Below, piece by piece: positions 7,953 through 15,823 of a DNA stretch of 64,000 bases; within the stretch, counting starts at the first letter, position 1, and each line of letters opens with the position of its first letter. The notes beneath the pieces are model-generated. The model was given only the letters and a program-made list of their open reading frames with translations, searched no databases and was not told the DNA's origin. The position numbers and the translations under genes are program-made. Origin of the DNA: Clostridiales bacterium (GTDB lineage: Bacteria > Bacillota > Clostridia > Peptostreptococcales > Anaerovoracaceae); the NCBI GenBank assembly GCA_015058215.1, contig SVCU01000006.1, positions 17,427 through 81,426 on the forward strand, read 5' to 3'.

Positions 7953-8629
7953 TGAAGAATAAACTCTCCATTCTGACCAACGGTTTCCTGAAGGAAAACC
8001 CCGTATTTGTACTGATTCTGGGTACCTGCCCCACCCTGGCAACCAGTACCAGCGCCATCAACGGCCTGGGCATGGGCGTATCCACCATGGCAGTTCTGAT
8101 CTGCGCCAACATCGTGATCTCTCTGCTGAAGAACATCATCCCCGGCAAGGTCAGAATTCCCTGCTACATCGTCGTGATCGCAGGCTTCGTTACCATCGTT
8201 CAGCTGCTTCTGCAGGCTTTCCTGCCTGAAGTCAACGAATCCCTGGGTCTGTACATTCCCCTGATCGTAGTAAACTGCATCATCCTGGGCCGCGCCGAAA
8301 TGTTCGCCAGCAAGAATTCCGTAGTGGATTCCGCTCTGGACGGCATCGGTATGGGTATCGGTTTCACTTTCGCACTGTTCGTCATGGGCTCCATCCGTGA
8401 GATCCTGGGCTCCGGCACCTGGATGAACATGGACCTGACCGGTGGCGCTATCGATCCCATCTCCATCTTCATGCTGGCTCCCGGTGCATTCCTGACCTTC
8501 GGCTGCATCATTGCATTCATCAACTGGATGACCAACGGCCGCGCTGTCAAGAAAAAGAGCTTCGGCTGCGAAGGTTGCCCCTCTGCTGAAGGCTGCGGCA
8601 TGAAAGAGGAAGGAGGCTGCTCCAAATGA
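7952..8629 (+). CDS. rnfE: Rnf complex subunit E (membrane)
   Basis: 225 residues with six hydrophobic helices, homologous in pattern to NqrD and RnfA. It starts with the family-typical NGFLKENPVFVLILGTCPTL. In the complex RnfA and RnfE are inverted paralogues that form the core and bind an intramembrane iron-sulfur centre. The C-terminus has an added cysteine-rich tail (CEGCPSAEGCGMKEEGGC) of about 20 residues, which could bind metal; this tail occurs in some clostridial RnfE proteins but its role is not known to me. Confidence 0.93.
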   Translation: MKNKLSILTNGFLKENPVFVLILGTCPTLATSTSAINGLGMGVSTMAVLICANIVISLLKNIIPGKVRIPCYIVVIAGFVTIVQLLLQAFLPEVNESLGLYIPLIVVNCIILGRAEMFASKNSVVDSALDGIGMGIGFTFALFVMGSIREILGSGTWMNMDLTGGAIDPISIFMLAPGAFLTFGCIIAFINWMTNGRAVKKKSFGCEGCPSAEGCGMKEEGGCSK

Positions 8630-9216
8630 AAGAATTAGCCATCATCCTGATGAGCATGGTACTGGTCAATAACTACGTACTGGTACAGTTCCTGGGTATC
8701 TGCCCCTTCCTGGGCGTATCCAAGAAGCTCAACTCCGCTGTGGGTATGAGCATCGCCGTTATCTTCGTTATGGTGCTGGCCACCGCTGTTACCTATCCTA
8801 TCCAGATGCTGCTGGATATGTGGGGCATCGGCTACCTGCAGACCGTAATCTTCATCCTGGTCATCGCCGCTCTGGTACAGCTGGTCGAAGTTGCCATGAA
8901 GAAGATGCTGCCCGCTCTGCACCGCTCCCTGGGCGTATACCTGCCCCTGATCACCACCAACTGCGCTGTTCTGGGCGTTTGCATCCAGGTAATCGACAAC
9001 GGTTACAACTATCTGGAATCCATCGTCTGTGCAGCCGGTGCCGGCCTGGGCTTCATGCTGGCAATGGTACTGTTCTCCGGCGTTCGTCAGAGAATCGAAG
9101 ACAACGATTTCCCCGAAGCTTTCAAGGGCATTCCCATCACCCTGGTTGCTGCCTCCATCGTCTCCATGGCCTTCATGGGCTTCAGCGGCGTTGTTGACGG
9201 CATCTTCGGTCTGTAA
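8626..9216 (+). CDS. rnfA: Rnf complex subunit A (membrane)
   Basis: 196 residues, six hydrophobic helices, the NqrE/RnfA family. Characteristic strings are NNYVLVQFLGICPFLGVSK near the N-terminus and LGVYLPLITTNCAVLG in the middle, containing the conserved cysteines that with RnfE hold the membrane iron-sulfur centre. Overlaps rnfE by four bases; rnfB follows after 14 bases with its own AAGGAGGTG. Confidence 0.95.
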   Translation: MKELAIILMSMVLVNNYVLVQFLGICPFLGVSKKLNSAVGMSIAVIFVMVLATAVTYPIQMLLDMWGIGYLQTVIFILVIAALVQLVEVAMKKMLPALHRSLGVYLPLITTNCAVLGVCIQVIDNGYNYLESIVCAAGAGLGFMLAMVLFSGVRQRIEDNDFPEAFKGIPITLVAASIVSMAFMGFSGVVDGIFGL

Positions 9217-9230
9217 GGAGGTGCGGCAGA

Positions 9231-10040
9231 ATGTCTAATATTTTGATCCCTGTTGCACTGTGCGGCGGTATGGGCCTGATCCTCTCCGTGGTTCTGGTCA
9301 TCGCTGCAAAGCTCTTTGAAGTTCCCGTAAACGAAATTGCCGAAAAGGCAAGAGGCGTACTGCCCGGTGCCAACTGCGGTGCCTGCGGTTATGCCGGCTG
9401 CGACGACTACGCAGCAGCTCTGGCAGAAGGCAGAGAAACCAAGATCAATCTGTGCATCCCCGGTGCAAATGGTGTTGCTCAGGCTCTGTCCGATGTTATG
9501 GGCGTTGAATTCGAAGCTGCCACCAGCAGAATGGCTGTTGTCAGATGCTCCGGTACCAGAGGTAAGACTTCTTACGTTATGGATTACCAGGGTCTGCAGT
9601 CCTGTAAGGCAAACAGAATGTTCTATCGCGGCAGAGGTTCCTGCGGCTCCGGCTGCCTGGGCTTCGGCGACTGCGCCAAGGTTTGCCAGTTCAACGCCAT
9701 CGTGATCGAAAACGGTGTTGCCGTTGTAGACCGTACCAAGTGCACCGGCTGCGGCATGTGCGCCAAGATCTGCCCCGTCAACATCATCGATATCATGCCT
9801 CAGACCGCTCGCGTCATCGTCGGCTGCGCATCCACCATGCCTGCCGCACAGACCAAGGACGGCTGCGACATCGGCTGCGTTGGCTGCGGTATCTGCATGG
9901 ATACCTGTAAGTTCGATGCCATCAAGGTTGAAAACAACTGCGCTGTTATCGACTACGACAAGTGCAAGAACTGCGGTCTCTGCGCCAAGAAGTGCCCCAG
10001 ACACATCATCCGTGTTCTGCCTAAGATGGGTACCAAATAA
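9231..10040 (+). CDS. rnfB: Rnf complex subunit B (ferredoxin-side iron-sulfur protein)
   Basis: 269 residues. An N-terminal membrane helix is followed by a four-cysteine domain (CGACGYAGC near residue 47, binding one 4Fe-4S) and then ferredoxin-like modules with CTGCGMCAKICP, CVGCGICMDTC and CKNCGLCAKKCP. RnfB is the entry point for electrons from reduced ferredoxin. Last gene of the operon, with a strong terminator behind it. Gene order C-D-G-E-A-B is the usual clostridial order. Confidence 0.95.
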   Translation: MSNILIPVALCGGMGLILSVVLVIAAKLFEVPVNEIAEKARGVLPGANCGACGYAGCDDYAAALAEGRETKINLCIPGANGVAQALSDVMGVEFEAATSRMAVVRCSGTRGKTSYVMDYQGLQSCKANRMFYRGRGSCGSGCLGFGDCAKVCQFNAIVIENGVAVVDRTKCTGCGMCAKICPVNIIDIMPQTARVIVGCASTMPAAQTKDGCDIGCVGCGICMDTCKFDAIKVENNCAVIDYDKCKNCGLCAKKCPRHIIRVLPKMGTK

Positions 10041-10060
10041 AAAATCATTTGTCTCTCTTA

Positions 10061-10091
10061 AAGAGCCCGGCTTCGGCCGGGCTCTTTTTTT
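10061..10091 (+). terminator. Intrinsic terminator of the rnf operon
   Basis: AAGAGCCCGGC/GCCGGGCTCTT hairpin followed by seven T. Confidence 0.9.
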
Positions 10092-10156
10092 CGCAGCAAA
10101 CGGGTGCAGGCCTGCTGAAAAATGAAGAAGCAGTCCGAAGGAAAGCTGCAGAGAAA

Positions 10157-10180
10157 ACATGTGAAAAAATGTTCATATGT
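10157..10180. promoter_or_regulatory. ArsR/SmtB-type operator, site 1
   Basis: Imperfect inverted repeat with core TGTGAA-N6-TTCATA, matching the operator pattern of zinc-sensing SmtB/CzrA repressors. It lies about 80 bases before the ArsR gene. Confidence 0.5.
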
Positions 10181-10189
10181 TTTCCGGCT

Positions 10190-10211
10190 CATATGAGTAA
10201 ATGCTCAAATG
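10190..10211. promoter_or_regulatory. ArsR/SmtB-type operator, site 2
   Basis: Second imperfect inverted repeat (CATATGAG, then CTCAAATG after a 6-base centre), 33 bases downstream of site 1. Two sites in tandem suggest two dimers. Confidence 0.45.
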
Positions 10212-10255
10212 ATGGGTATCAATACAGCATATGAAACGAAAGGGAGGAAAGAAGT

Positions 10256-10609
10256 ATGGCAAATTGTGTCCATGACCACGAAGAACTCCTCTGCAAAGTG
10301 CGTCAGGAACTTCCTAAGGATGAACTGCTCAGCGACCTTGCGGATCTGTTCAAGCTGTTCGGTGATACCACCCGCATGAAGATCCTGTTCGCCCTGATGG
10401 AATCGGAGCTGTGCGTCTGTGCCATCGCGGAGCTTCTGGGAATGACCCAGTCCGCAATCTCTCATCAATTGAAAACCTTGAAAAATGCCAACCTGGTGGC
10501 CAACCGCAGGGAAGGGAAGACCATCTACTACTTCCTGGCTGACGACCACGTACACGATATCGTCGCACTGGGCTTTGCGCATCTGCTGGAAGAAAGGAAC
10601 GAACACTAA
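10256..10609 (+). CDS. ArsR/SmtB-family metal-sensing repressor, zinc type
   Basis: 117 residues, a winged helix-turn-helix (recognition helix in TQSAISHQLKTLKNANLV). It has both possible metal sites: ELCVC in helix 3, and a C-terminal DDH...HLLE pattern in which an aspartate and histidine two residues apart are followed 11 residues later by H-x-x-E. That spacing equals the alpha-5 zinc site of SmtB (D104, H106, H117, E120). Predicted to release DNA when zinc is in excess. It is ten bases upstream of a CDF exporter and two matching operators precede it, so it probably represses its own operon. Confidence 0.88.
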   Translation: MANCVHDHEELLCKVRQELPKDELLSDLADLFKLFGDTTRMKILFALMESELCVCAIAELLGMTQSAISHQLKTLKNANLVANRREGKTIYYFLADDHVHDIVALGFAHLLEERNEH

Positions 10610-10619
10610 GGAGCACCCC

Positions 10620-11606
10620 ATGAAAACCGAAAAGAACATCCTCATCGCATTCTTACTGAACCTGACATTTTCCATTGTGGAGTTCGTCGGCGGCGCCATC
10701 ACCGGCAGCGTTGCGATTCTCTCCGATGCTCTGCATGACATCGGTGATGCAGCCAGCATCGGCGCATCCTACTTCCTGGAACGGAAGAGTAAAAAACAGC
10801 CCGATGCCACATATACCTACGGCTATCTGCGCTACTCCGTTGCAGGCAGTATCATCACCACCACCATTCTGCTGGTGGGCTCTGCCGTGGTGATCTATAA
10901 TGCTGTTTTGCGTATCATCCACCCTGTGGAAATCAATTACAACGGTATGATCATTTTTGCGGTCTTTGGTGCGCTGATGAATCTGGGGGCCGCCTGGGTC
11001 ACCCGGGAAGGGGATTCCCTGAACCAGAAGGCTGTAAATCTGCACATGCTGGAAGATGTGCTGGGCTGGATCATCGTATTGATCGGTGCTGTCATCATGC
11101 GGTTCACCGACATTTCCATCATTGACCCCATCATGTCCATCGGTGTTGCCGTATTTATTTTCATCCACGCTCTGGGTAACCTGAAAGAGGTGCTGAACCT
11201 GTTCCTGGCCAAGGTGCCCGGCGGTGTGGACGTGGAAGAGATCAGGGCCCATCTTCTGGCCATCGAAGGGGTAGAGGATGTGCATCATATCCATATCTGG
11301 AGCATGGACGGGTTCCGCCATTATGCCACCATGCATGTGGTAACCGACGCAGAAGGCCATGAGATCAAAGAACGGATCAAAGGAGAACTGAAGGAACACG
11401 GCATTGGCCACTCCACTCTGGAACTGGAGAAGGTGGGGGAACACTGCCATGAGGAAGAGTGTCACGTGGAAGAACACAACGGCGGTCACGGTCACCACCA
11501 TCACCACCATCACCACCATGGTCACGGGCATGCCCATGCACACGGAAATGGCCATAGCAATGTGCATCACGATCACGAGCACCATCACCACCATCAACAC
11601 AAATAG
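10620..11606 (+). CDS. CDF-family zinc/cation efflux protein with histidine-rich tail
   Basis: 328 residues. Six hydrophobic helices; transport-site motifs in helix 2 (DALHDIGD) and helix 5 (HMLEDVLGW) match the H-x-x-x-D / H-x-x-x-D zinc site of ZitB/CzcD proteins. A cytoplasmic domain (VEDVHHIHIW) follows. The last 45 or so residues are mostly histidine, glycine and glutamate and probably buffer metal. It exports zinc or similar ions using the proton gradient. Start at 10620 follows AAGGAGCACCCC and is ten bases from the ArsR stop, forming an operon. Confidence 0.92.
   Translation: MKTEKNILIAFLLNLTFSIVEFVGGAITGSVAILSDALHDIGDAASIGASYFLERKSKKQPDATYTYGYLRYSVAGSIITTTILLVGSAVVIYNAVLRIIHPVEINYNGMIIFAVFGALMNLGAAWVTREGDSLNQKAVNLHMLEDVLGWIIVLIGAVIMRFTDISIIDPIMSIGVAVFIFIHALGNLKEVLNLFLAKVPGGVDVEEIRAHLLAIEGVEDVHHIHIWSMDGFRHYATMHVVTDAEGHEIKERIKGELKEHGIGHSTLELEKVGEHCHEEECHVEEHNGGHGHHHHHHHHHGHGHAHAHGNGHSNVHHDHEHHHHHQHK
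11493..11519 (+). repeat. Three 9-bp in-frame repeats coding histidines
   Basis: CACCACCAT repeated exactly three times within the His-rich tail of the CDF gene. Copy-number change would add or remove three histidines without shifting the frame. Confidence 0.8.
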
Positions 11607-11644
11607 AAGAAGCAGAAAAGAACGGAAAAAAACGAAAAAAACAC

Positions 11645-11673
11645 TTGCATTATCGAATCATGTATGCTATATT
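11645..11673 (+). promoter_or_regulatory. Promoter of tRNA-Ser
   Basis: TTGCAT, 17 bases, TATATT, ending 16 bases before the mature tRNA. Confidence 0.7.
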
Positions 11674-11689
11674 AATACATGGTTCGTGT

Positions 11690-11782
11690 GGAGAAGTCGC
11701 CTAGTTTGGTCGAGGGCGCACGACTGGAAATCGTGTAAACCGCAAAACGGTTTCGAGAGTTCGAATCTCTCCTTCTCCGCCA
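11690..11782 (+). tRNA. tRNA-Ser (anticodon GGA)
   Basis: 93 nt with encoded CCA. Acceptor GGAGAAG pairs with CTTCTCC; anticodon loop CTGGAAA gives GGA; long variable arm (AACCGCAAAACGGTT) is the class II feature of tRNA-Ser. Confidence 0.95.
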
Positions 11783-11787
11783 ATAGG

Positions 11788-11819
11788 AAATACCGCATTC
11801 GCAGGAATGCGGTATTTTT
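11788..11819 (+). terminator. Intrinsic terminator of tRNA-Ser
   Basis: AAATACCGCATTC/GAATGCGGTATTT hairpin followed by T. Confidence 0.85.
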
Positions 11820-11837
11820 CATAAGTACCCAAAAGTT

Positions 11838-11881
11838 AAACAGTTTGTAGGCTTTATAGGCTATTTTGCAACAAACTGTTT
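11838..11881. promoter_or_regulatory. 11-bp inverted repeat upstream of the NSS transporter
   Basis: AAACAGTTTGT and its exact complement flank a 22-base centre that contains TAGGCT twice, nine bases apart. It ends 20 bases before the ribosome site. It could be an operator or an RNA hairpin in the leader; no promoter inside it is clear. Confidence 0.5.
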
Positions 11882-11913
11882 GCAATTATTCCAATCATAT
11901 GGAGGTAACTATT

Positions 11914-13323
11914 ATGGAAACCCAAAAAAAGCGCGGTAATTTCAGCGGCTCTCTGGGCTTCGTGCTGGCAGCAGCCGGTAGTGCAGTCGGTCTGGGCAAC
12001 ATCTGGCGGTTCCCCTACCTGGCCGCTAAGGACGGCGGCGGTCTGTTCCTGCTGGTCTATGTTGTTCTGGCACTGACCTTCGGTTTTGCACTGCTGACTT
12101 CCGAAATCGCCATCGGCCGCAAGACCGGCCAGAGCCCCCTCACCGCTTACGGTGAACTGTCCAAGAAGTGGAAGTGGATCGGCGTATTTGCCTGCATCAT
12201 TCCGGCTATGATCCTGCCCTACTACAGCGCCATCGGCGGCTGGATCCTCAAGTACATGGGTGATTACTTCATGGGCGGCATCGCTGCCGGAGAAGCAGAC
12301 GCACACTTCGGTGGCTTTATCACCGCACAGTGGAGCCCCATCATCTGGTTCCTGCTGTTCCTGGCGGCTACCATTTTTGTCGTCTACAAGGGCGTTGACA
12401 GAGGCATCGAACGTCTGTCCAGAATCCTGATGCCCGCACTGCTGGTGCTGATCATCGGTATCTCTGTATTCTCTCTGACTCTGAGCCATACCGACGATGC
12501 CGGCGTTACCAGAACCGGTATCGATGGTCTGCTGGTCTACCTGATCCCCAACTTCGAAGGCCTGACCTTCAACAAGTTCTTCACGGTTCTGATGGACGCC
12601 ATGGGTCAGCTGTTCTATTCCATCAGCGTCGCCATGGGCATCATGATCACCTACGGCTCCTACGTTAAGAAGGAAACCAATATTGCAAAGTCCGTTAACC
12701 ACATCGAGATCTTCGATACTGCGGTTGCTTTCCTGGCAGGTCTTATGATCATCCCCGCTGTATACACCTTCATGGGCCACGACGGCCTCTCCGCCAGCGG
12801 CCCCACTCTGATGTTCAAGTCCCTGCCCAAGGTATTTGACGCGATGGGCGGTATCGGCACCTTCGTGGGTATTGCATTCTTCCTGATGGTAGCTTTTGCA
12901 GCGCTGACTTCCTCCGTTTCCCTGCTGGAAGCCATCGTTTCCAGCTTGATGGACCAGTTCAAGATCGAACGCAAGAAGAGCGTTGTCCTTGTCTCTGCAG
13001 TCACTGCTGTACTGGGGATCATCGTCTGCCTGGGCTACAATGTATTCTACTTCGAACTGACCCTGCCCAACGGTTCCGTTGCACAGATTCTGGATATCAT
13101 GGACTACATCAGCAACTACATCCTGATGCCTGTTGTATCCATTGCAACCTGCCTCCTGATCGGCTGGGTGGTTGGTCCCAAGACCATCATCGATGAAGTA
13201 ACTCTGAACGGTGAAACGTTCAAGAGAAAGGGTCTGTACACCGTCATGGTGAAGTACGTTACCCCTGTTCTGCTGCTGCTGTTGCTGCTGCAGGCCCTGG
13301 GTCTGATCCTCAAAGCAAATTAA
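11914..13323 (+). CDS. Sodium-dependent amino-acid transporter, NSS family
   Basis: 469 residues with about eleven to twelve hydrophobic helices. The N-terminal GSAVGLGNIWRFPYLA is the signature of neurotransmitter:sodium symporters and forms the Na+ and substrate site in helix 1, as in LeuT, TnaT and MhsT. Known bacterial members import hydrophobic amino acids such as tryptophan or tyrosine with sodium; the substrate here is not readable. Start follows GGAGGTAACTATT. A PanE-like reductase lies 15 bases downstream, so the two are likely co-transcribed. Confidence 0.92.
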   Translation: METQKKRGNFSGSLGFVLAAAGSAVGLGNIWRFPYLAAKDGGGLFLLVYVVLALTFGFALLTSEIAIGRKTGQSPLTAYGELSKKWKWIGVFACIIPAMILPYYSAIGGWILKYMGDYFMGGIAAGEADAHFGGFITAQWSPIIWFLLFLAATIFVVYKGVDRGIERLSRILMPALLVLIIGISVFSLTLSHTDDAGVTRTGIDGLLVYLIPNFEGLTFNKFFTVLMDAMGQLFYSISVAMGIMITYGSYVKKETNIAKSVNHIEIFDTAVAFLAGLMIIPAVYTFMGHDGLSASGPTLMFKSLPKVFDAMGGIGTFVGIAFFLMVAFAALTSSVSLLEAIVSSLMDQFKIERKKSVVLVSAVTAVLGIIVCLGYNVFYFELTLPNGSVAQILDIMDYISNYILMPVVSIATCLLIGWVVGPKTIIDEVTLNGETFKRKGLYTVMVKYVTPVLLLLLLLQALGLILKAN

Positions 13324-13338
13324 CAAGGAGTATCCGCT

Positions 13339-14262
13339 ATGAAGGAAATCAAAACTGTTTCCCTCATCGGTCTGGGAGCCGTTGGCTCTTACTTCGCATC
13401 CAAACTGCAGCCCGTCCTTGGTGACGGGCTGCGTGTCGTTGCGGACGGTGAACGGAAGAAACGAATCGAAGCAGAAGGTCTGATGATCAACGGTACCCGT
13501 TACGACTTTCGGGTGACGGAACCCGGTGATGTGACCGGGTACGCGGACCTTGCCATCATCATTCCCAAGTTCATGGGTCTTCGCCGGGCCCTGGAAGATA
13601 TGAAAAACCAGATCGGCCCCGAGACACTGATCCTGGCCCCGCTGAACGGTGTGGAAACGGAAGCGGTCGTGGCGGAATACTACCCCGAAGAAAGTATTCT
13701 GCCCTCCCTGATGATGATCGGATCCGTACGGAAGGGCAATGCCTGCGTTTTCGATGCCGATCATTCTGCCCTGCAGATGGGAGAATGGACCAACGATCCC
13801 GTCTCCGAACGGGCGGCGATGGTGCGTGATTTCCTGAAAAATGCCGGCCTGAAGGTGCAGGTGCCCGCGGATATGAAGCGGGCCAAATGGCTGAAGTTCA
13901 TGATCAATGTCAGCGAAAACCAGTCCTCTGCGGTACTGGGGCTTTCCTACGGCGCCTGGAACGGTGAAAACGAAAGTGCCACCGCCGTCCGCGAGCAGCT
14001 GGCCCGGGAAGTGATCGCTCTGGCCAATGCCCAGGGCATCGACCTTTCAGAAGAGGATCTTGTGACCCGCAGAAAGCGGATCGCTGCGGTGGATCCTGCC
14101 AATAAAACCTCCATGCTGCAGGATATGGAAGCCGGTCGGCCCACAGAGGTGGAGATCTTCGCCGGCACCATGATGCGGCTCGGGAAGCGATACGGCGTGG
14201 ATACCCCCTGCAATGAACTGATCTATCACATGATCAAAGCCCTGGAACAAAAAAATCGATAA
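13339..14262 (+). CDS. panE: 2-dehydropantoate 2-reductase family (PanE/ApbA)
   Basis: 307 residues. N-terminal Rossmann fold with GLGAVGSYFASKL binds NADPH. The C-terminal helical domain has KRAKWLKFMINVSEN (catalytic lysine and conserved asparagine) and DMEAGRPTEVEIFAG, both family hallmarks. The classical reaction reduces 2-dehydropantoate to pantoate in coenzyme A synthesis. Position beside an amino-acid transporter rather than panB/panC leaves open another 2-oxoacid substrate. Start follows AAGGAGTATCCGCT. Confidence 0.85.
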   Translation: MKEIKTVSLIGLGAVGSYFASKLQPVLGDGLRVVADGERKKRIEAEGLMINGTRYDFRVTEPGDVTGYADLAIIIPKFMGLRRALEDMKNQIGPETLILAPLNGVETEAVVAEYYPEESILPSLMMIGSVRKGNACVFDADHSALQMGEWTNDPVSERAAMVRDFLKNAGLKVQVPADMKRAKWLKFMINVSENQSSAVLGLSYGAWNGENESATAVREQLAREVIALANAQGIDLSEEDLVTRRKRIAAVDPANKTSMLQDMEAGRPTEVEIFAGTMMRLGKRYGVDTPCNELIYHMIKALEQKNR

Positions 14263-14270
14263 CAGAATAT

Positions 14271-14299
14271 ATGACAACTGTCTGTTTTTCTGCTATACT
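14271..14299 (+). promoter_or_regulatory. Promoter of the MATE gene
   Basis: ATGACA, 17 bases, TATACT, 34 bases before the start codon. Confidence 0.6.
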
Positions 14300-14332
14300 A
14301 ATACAGATCGATATTTTTGAAAGGGGTACAAA

Positions 14333-15691
14333 ATGGAAAAGAATAACGACTACTTGGGAACGGCTCCTCTGGGGCGGCTTCTGGCGAAGCTGGCCATCCC
14401 CACGGTGGCTGCCCAGCTGATCAATATGCTGTATAACATCGTGGACCGGATTTACATCGGCCATATGCCCGGCGACGGGGATCTGGCCTTAACGGGCATC
14501 GGGATCTGCATGCCGCTGATCCTGGCGATCTCCGCCTTTGCGGCTCTGGCCGGTGCCGGCGGTGCTCCCCGGACCTCCATGTTCATGGGTGGGAAGAACC
14601 AGAAGGGGGCGGAAGCGATTCTGGGGAACAGCCTGACCGTTCTTCTGTGTGTTTCCGCAGTACTGACGGCCGTTCTTCTGATCTGGAGCCGGGATCTTCT
14701 GCTGGCGTTCGGTGCCAGCGAGAACACCATCGGGTATGCTACGGATTACATGAACATTTATGCAGTCGGTACGGTGTTCGTTCAGCTGACGCTGGGGATG
14801 AACGCTTACATAACGGCCCAGGGCTTTGCCAAGGAAAGCATGCTGACGGTAGCCATCGGCGCGGTCTGCAACATCCTGCTGGACCCTCTGTTTATTTTCG
14901 TATTCGATATGGGTGTGAAAGGGGCTGCTCTTGCCACCATTCTGTCCCAGGGCATCTCCGCTGTCTGGGTCATGACGTTCCTGCTGGGAAAGAAGACCAT
15001 TCTGCGGTTCCGGAAGGAACATCTGCGCCCCCGCTGGGAAGTGATCGGCCCCTGTCTGGCACTGGGCCTGGCTCCCTTTATCATGCAGTCCACGGAAAGT
15101 CTGATCTCCGTCTGCTTCAATTCCTCTTTGCTGAAATACGGCGGCGATGTGGCGGTGGGTGCGATGACCATCCTCACCAGCGTGATGCAGCTGGCCATGC
15201 TGCCCCTCAACGGCCTGGGGCAGGGGGCGATCCCCATCATCAGCTACAACTTCGGTGCCCGCAATAAGGATCGGGTGCGAAATGCCTTCAAACTGCTGGT
15301 GAAGGCCAATACGCTGTATTCCTGCGTGTTCGGGCTTCTGATCATTCTGTTCCCCGGCGTTTTCGCAGCTATCTTTACGGACAAGCCGGAGCTGCAGGAG
15401 TTCGCATCCCGGATGCTGCCCATCTACTGCGCCATGGTGCCCATCTTCGGCATTCAGACCGCTTGCCAGATGACCTTCATGGCCATCGGCAGTGCCAAGA
15501 GCTCTATCATGGTGGCCGTCATGCGGAAAATCGTATTGCTGATCCCGCTGATCTATCTGCTGCCTGCCATTCTGCCGAACCAGACTCTGGCTGTGTATCT
15601 GGCAGAGCCTGTGGCGGATTTCTTCTCGGTCTGCTTCGCTGCAAGTCTCTTTGCGGTGCAGTTCCGGAAGGCACTGAAAACCCTGGAATAG
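14333..15691 (+). CDS. MATE-family efflux transporter
   Basis: 452 residues with twelve predicted membrane helices in two similar halves, the MATE layout. Family strings include LGRLLAKLAIPTVAAQL, YNIVDRIYIG and GQGAIPIISYNFGA (the DinF/NorM-like clostridial subgroup). MATE proteins export cationic drugs or metabolites in exchange for sodium or protons. Substrate not predictable. Single gene between its own promoter and terminator. Confidence 0.92.
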   Translation: MEKNNDYLGTAPLGRLLAKLAIPTVAAQLINMLYNIVDRIYIGHMPGDGDLALTGIGICMPLILAISAFAALAGAGGAPRTSMFMGGKNQKGAEAILGNSLTVLLCVSAVLTAVLLIWSRDLLLAFGASENTIGYATDYMNIYAVGTVFVQLTLGMNAYITAQGFAKESMLTVAIGAVCNILLDPLFIFVFDMGVKGAALATILSQGISAVWVMTFLLGKKTILRFRKEHLRPRWEVIGPCLALGLAPFIMQSTESLISVCFNSSLLKYGGDVAVGAMTILTSVMQLAMLPLNGLGQGAIPIISYNFGARNKDRVRNAFKLLVKANTLYSCVFGLLIILFPGVFAAIFTDKPELQEFASRMLPIYCAMVPIFGIQTACQMTFMAIGSAKSSIMVAVMRKIVLLIPLIYLLPAILPNQTLAVYLAEPVADFFSVCFAASLFAVQFRKALKTLE

Positions 15692-15710
15692 AAGAAAGAT
15701 ACAGAACCGC

Positions 15711-15738
15711 AAAACCCCGGAGCATTCCGGGGTTTTCT
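15711..15738 (+). terminator. Intrinsic terminator of the MATE gene
   Basis: AAAACCCCGGA/TCCGGGGTTTT hairpin. Confidence 0.85.
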
Positions 15739-15753
15739 TATAACTGTTTTCGC

Positions 15754-15782
15754 TTGCATGCAATCGGAAAGAATAGTATAAT
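15754..15782 (+). promoter_or_regulatory. Promoter of the YfcC-like transporter
   Basis: TTGCAT, 17 bases, TATAAT. Confidence 0.75.
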
Positions 15783-15823
15783 ATCGGCGTTAAAGGCTTG
15801 AAATTCAAAGCTTTGGAGGATAT

